A stretch of 8,749 bases of DNA from Planctomycetia bacterium (GTDB taxonomy: Bacteria; Planctomycetota; Planctomycetia; Gemmatales; Gemmataceae), in NCBI GenBank assembly GCA_005773755.1, contig SXHE01000663.1:1-8749 (forward strand). The letters are read 5' to 3'. The position numbers were made by a program, and so were the translations under genes. The notes below the pieces were generated by a model. The model was not told the DNA's origin. It did not search any database and was given only the letters and a program-made list of their open reading frames with translations. Of the stretch, positions 6,339 through 8,749 are shown one piece after another. Position 1 is the first letter of the stretch; every line of letters begins with the position of its first letter.

Positions 6339-7303
6339 GTGGGCACCTTCAACTTGGCCAGCACCTCGCGCACGACCGGTCCGGCGTCCGGGTGGCCGCC
6401 CGCGGCCCACGAGCGGGTTACCAGCCGATGCGACAGAACCGGCTCCGCGAGTGCCTTCACATCGTCGGGGATCGCGTAGTCGCGGCCCGCGGTCACGGCG
6501 AACGCTTGCACGGCGCGGTACAGCGCCAGCGCCCCGCGGGTGCTGGACCCCAGCGCCAGCTCCGCGTGCTTCCGGGTCTCGCCCACGAGGTCGAGCACGT
6601 ACTCCGCGATGGACGCTTCGACGCGCACCGAGCGCACGTGGTTCTGAAGCGCAAGCACGTCGCCCGGTTGAAGAACCGCTTCGAGCTGCTCGACCGGTTC
6701 GCCGCTGCGGTGCTGAGTCAGGATCGCGCGCTCGGCCTCGCGGTCGGGGTAGCCCACCTTCACGCGCATGAGGAACCGGTCGAGCTGACTCTCGGGAAGC
6801 GGGTACGTGCCCTCGAACTCGTGCGGGTTCTGCGTGGCGATGACGAGGAACGGCGGCCCCAGCGGGCGCGTGTTGCCGTCCACCGTCACCTGCCGCTCTT
6901 GCATCGCTTCGAGTAGCGCCGACTGCGTGCGCGGGGTCGCGCGGTTGATCTCGTCCGCGAGGACGACCTCGGAGAACACCGGGCCGGGCTGAAAGACGAA
7001 CTCGGAGGTCTGCGCCTTGTAGATGGTGACGCCGATCAGATCGCCGGGGAGCAAGTCGGGCGTGAACTGGATGCGGGTGAACTTGCACCCCAGACTGCGG
7101 GCGAGCGCCTTCGCGAGCAGCGTCTTGCCGACGCCGGGCACGTCGTCGAGCAGCACGTGGCCGTCGGCGAGCAGCGCGACGCAGGCCATGCGCACGACTT
7201 CGGGCTTGCCGAGGAACACCTTGCCGACGTTCGCCTGGAGCGCGCCGAGCAGCGCGGTCAGCTCGCGCGGGGGGCGTGCGGCGTGCGGTCCGTTCGATGG
7301 CAT
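6335..7303 (-). CDS. MoxR-family AAA+ ATPase
   Basis: This 322-residue cytoplasmic ATPase has all core AAA+ elements: Walker A DVPGVGKT (54-61, K60), a MoxR-typical stretch IQFTPDLLPGDLIG (78-91), Walker B VVLADEIN (113-120, D117 and E118), sensor 1 ATQNP (156-160, N159), an arginine-finger candidate R176 in QLDRF, and sensor 2 in the C-terminal lid near GSSTRGAL (252-259, R256). MoxR proteins are ATP-driven chaperone-like remodelers that act with DUF58 or VWA partners, and the next gene is DUF58. The frame is open 36 codons further upstream, but that extension reads through the intergenic hairpin, so the ATG at 7303 is preferred. No convincing Shine-Dalgarno precedes it. This is the first gene of the probable five-gene operon. 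Family assignment is very secure; the client proteins are unknown. Confidence 0.95.
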   Translation of the reverse strand: MPSNGPHAARPPRELTALLGALQANVGKVFLGKPEVVRMACVALLADGHVLLDDVPGVGKTLLAKALARSLGCKFTRIQFTPDLLPGDLIGVTIYKAQTSEFVFQPGPVFSEVVLADEINRATPRTQSALLEAMQERQVTVDGNTRPLGPPFLVIATQNPHEFEGTYPLPESQLDRFLMRVKVGYPDREAERAILTQHRSGEPVEQLEAVLQPGDVLALQNHVRSVRVEASIAEYVLDLVGETRKHAELALGSSTRGALALYRAVQAFAVTAGRDYAIPDDVKALAEPVLSHRLVTRSWAAGGHPDAGPVVREVLAKLKVPT

Positions 7304-7338
7304 TCGCGCGGTCTCGCTGAATTGTGAGCGACCGCGGT

Positions 7339-7344
7339 AATATA
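7339..7344 (-). promoter_or_regulatory. Candidate -10 box for the moxR operon
   Basis: The minus strand carries TATATT (complement of 7339-7344), five of six matches to TATAAT, placed so that transcription would begin near 7332, about 29 bases before the MoxR ATG. The only other A/T-rich stretch nearby (TGAATTGTG, 7318-7326) lies inside the leader. At the expected -35 position (about 7362-7367, GAACCA on the minus strand) there is no match to consensus. The location just after the S1 terminator hairpin is right for an operon promoter. Low confidence without mapped transcript ends. Confidence 0.3.
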
Positions 7345-7374
7345 CGATGTGCGTGGGTAAGTGGTTCGCCGCTC

Positions 7375-7402
7375 GCGGCTTCGCGAGAGATCGCGAAGCC
7401 GC
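7375..7402 (-). terminator. Perfect 12-bp hairpin downstream of the S1 gene, probable terminator
   Basis: GCGGCTTCGCGA (7375-7386) pairs with TCGCGAAGCCGC (7391-7402) without mismatch around the four-base loop 7387-7390. It begins about 18 bases after the stop codon of the S1-type gene and lies upstream of the candidate moxR promoter, the order expected for terminator then promoter. No T run follows on the minus strand, so it is not a classical intrinsic terminator; it may work as a stem-only terminator or 3'-end stabiliser. A competing 6-bp hairpin, CTCGCG (7372-7377) with CGCGAG (7382-7387), overlaps it. Confidence 0.6.
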
Positions 7403-7420
7403 AAACGCCATACCCAGAGC

Positions 7421-8749
7421 CTACTCGACGTCAAACTTGACCGCGCCGCCGACGCCGCCGCGCAGGTTGGGGTTCACCGGCCGGCTCGCCATCAACTCCT
7501 CGGCGGCCTTCACGTCGGCCTCGCGCTCGGCCTGCTCCGCCGCGTCCTCGGCGTTCTCCGCTTCCTGTACGATCCGTTTCAGGCTCAGCGCGATGCGCCG
7601 CGTACCGGGGTCCGTGCTCAGCACCTCGACGCTGACCGTCTGGCCCTCTTCGATCACGTCGCGCACGCGGCGCACGCGCTGTGTCGAAAGCTCGGAGACG
7701 TGGATCAGCCCTTCCACGCCGGGCGCGAGTTCCACGAACGCGCCGAAGTCGGCGATCCGCGACACCTTGCCCGTGACCCGCGCACCGGCCTTGATGTCCT
7801 TCGCGTACTCGTCGAACGGGCTGACCGTCAGCGCCCGCATCGACAGGCCGATCTTCCGCGCTTCGAGATCGAGGCGGTTAATCATCACTTCGACCTGCTG
7901 GCCGATCTTCACGAACTCGTTCAGGTCGTTGACGCGCTGCCACGAGAACTCGGACGCCGGGATCAGCCCGTCCGCGCCGCCCAGATCGACGAACGCCCCA
8001 AACGGTTTGATGCTCCGCACGATGCCCTTGCGGACCTGCCCCTCCTGCACGGTCTTCCAGAACTCCTCGGCCTTCGCCTGCTTCTCCTTCTCCTGAACCG
8101 CGCGGCGGCTCACGATCAGGTTCCGCTCCTCCGGGTTCACCTCCGCGACCATCACCTTGAGGCGCTGGTTCAGGAACTGCTCGATGTTCTCGACGCGGTA
8201 CATGTCGAGCTGGCTGGCGGGGAGGAACCCCTTGATGCCGGCGACCTCGACCGTCAGGCCGGTCTTGTTCTTGTTCGTGCCGGTGACGCGGGCCTCGACG
8301 ACCATGCCGTAGGTGACCTGCGACCAGTCGTGAACCACCTGCGTCGAACCTTCGCGCGTCAGCACGAGAAGGCCGTTGGCGGCGTCGTAGTGGTCGATGT
8401 CGAACTCGACCGTTTCGCCGCGCACCGGCTTGCGGCCCTCGAACTGCTGTAGCGGCAGCACGCCCTGGCTGCGGCCGCCGGGCACCTCGACGAACACGTC
8501 GTTGCCGTGAATGCCGACGACAACGCCGGTCTTCTTCCCGCCGGCCTTGCCCGGCGCGCCGGGCTTGGTCACGGTTCCGGCCTGCGCGACGGTCTTGGTC
8601 ACGTCGAAGTCGCCCATCGCCGCCGCGAGTTCGGCCTCGATCTGCTTGTCGAGTTCGCGGTTGTTGGGCTTCATCCCGCCGAAGTTGAGCTGCGGGGGCG
8701 GGCCGCCGGGGTTCATCGGCTTGTCGCTGTGGCGCGGCCGGTCGCCGCC
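7421..8749 (-). CDS. S1-domain RNA-binding protein, ribosomal protein S1-like (5' end beyond window)
   Basis: Four S1 (OB-fold) RNA-binding repeats are visible. Counting from the first in-window ATG (8716), they lie at about 61-120, 135-205, 223-294 and 309-380. The last two are the most typical, with IKPFGAFVDLGGADGLIPASE (about 236-256) and IADFGAFVELAPGVEGLIHVSE (about 321-342). Ribosomal protein S1 and its relatives hold mRNA on the 30S subunit and help start translation; the classical Escherichia coli protein has six repeats. Before the repeats is a Gly/Pro-rich, probably disordered stretch and a short charged helix (about 15-35). After them come an Ala/Glu-rich helix (about 382-410) and a short Gly-rich end. 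The frame has no stop between 8716 and the window edge, and the ATG at 8716 lacks a Shine-Dalgarno, so the gene probably starts outside and the annotation is 5'-partial. The ATG at 8716 giving 431 residues remains possible. Whether it is the main S1 protein or a paralogue cannot be decided. Confidence 0.88.
   Translation of the reverse strand, partial: GGDRPRHSDKPMNPGGPPPQLNFGGMKPNNRELDKQIEAELAAAMGDFDVTKTVAQAGTVTKPGAPGKAGGKKTGVVVGIHGNDVFVEVPGGRSQGVLPLQQFEGRKPVRGETVEFDIDHYDAANGLLVLTREGSTQVVHDWSQVTYGMVVEARVTGTNKNKTGLTVEVAGIKGFLPASQLDMYRVENIEQFLNQRLKVMVAEVNPEERNLIVSRRAVQEKEKQAKAEEFWKTVQEGQVRKGIVRSIKPFGAFVDLGGADGLIPASEFSWQRVNDLNEFVKIGQQVEVMINRLDLEARKIGLSMRALTVSPFDEYAKDIKAGARVTGKVSRIADFGAFVELAPGVEGLIHVSELSTQRVRRVRDVIEEGQTVSVEVLSTDPGTRRIALSLKRIVQEAENAEDAAEQAEREADVKAAEELMASRPVNPNLRGGVGGAVKFDVE

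Noticed and set aside
4098..6479. Very long plus-strand open frame (793 codons) opposite the DUF58 and transglutaminase genes
   Set aside because: Its translation is dominated by Arg, His, Asp and Gln with no recognisable domain, as expected for the antisense of high-GC genes; the minus strand encodes clear conserved proteins over the same bases.
7320..7330. Eleven bases identical to the left half of the lac operator (AATTGTGAGCG)
   Set aside because: The right half is absent and no LacI-type regulator gene is nearby; an isolated half-site match like this is expected by chance and the organism is distant from enterobacteria.
7304..7411. Longer MoxR start 36 codons upstream
   Set aside because: The extension translates the intergenic hairpin and promoter region and has no resemblance to MoxR N-termini; the ATG at 7303 fits the family.

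Overview
The window reads as chromosomal DNA from a high-GC bacterium, most likely a planctomycete of the Gemmataceae (Gemmata-like). This is inferred from very strong G/C bias at third codon positions, the MoxR + DUF58 + transglutaminase cluster, the DUF6159-like membrane protein, the Gly/Pro-rich N-terminal region of the S1-type protein, and long GC-rich intergenic hairpins. No database search was possible, so the taxonomic call is moderate. There are seven genes, all on the minus strand; coding density is about 96% and no gap between genes exceeds about 140 bases. I see no tRNA, rRNA, CRISPR array, insertion sequence, integrase or phage gene.

In transcription order (right to left): (1) 8749-7421, an S1-domain RNA-binding protein with four visible S1 repeats, its 5' end cut by the window edge. 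(2) 7420-7304, an intergenic region with a perfect 12-bp hairpin (probable terminator of the S1 gene) followed by a possible promoter for the next operon. (3) 7303-6335, a MoxR-type AAA+ ATPase; 6338-5193, a DUF58 protein starting in a 4-base ATGA overlap; 5153-2880, a large membrane transglutaminase-like protein (TgpA type with a C-terminal DUF4129-like region), preceded by a small intergenic hairpin; 2869-2306, an isochorismatase-family hydrolase whose Shine-Dalgarno overlaps the transglutaminase stop codon; 2271-1096, a PLP-dependent aminotransferase of the alanine/serine-glyoxylate class. The tight spacing suggests one five-gene transcription unit. (4) 1095-957, a gap with a weak hairpin and a plausible sigma70-type promoter; then 956-99, a polytopic DUF6159-like membrane protein. 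(5) 98-1, dominated by a 29-bp, almost perfect inverted repeat directly after that gene's stop codon.

MoxR ATPases act as chaperone-like remodelers and commonly sit beside DUF58 proteins and membrane transglutaminases; the trio is usually linked to envelope protein maturation or stress functions. The two following enzymes are soluble metabolic proteins with intact catalytic residues, and their connection to the trio is only positional. No clearly new system is visible. The points most worth a second look are the three intergenic hairpins of different design, the five-gene arrangement, and the uneven presence of Shine-Dalgarno sequences.
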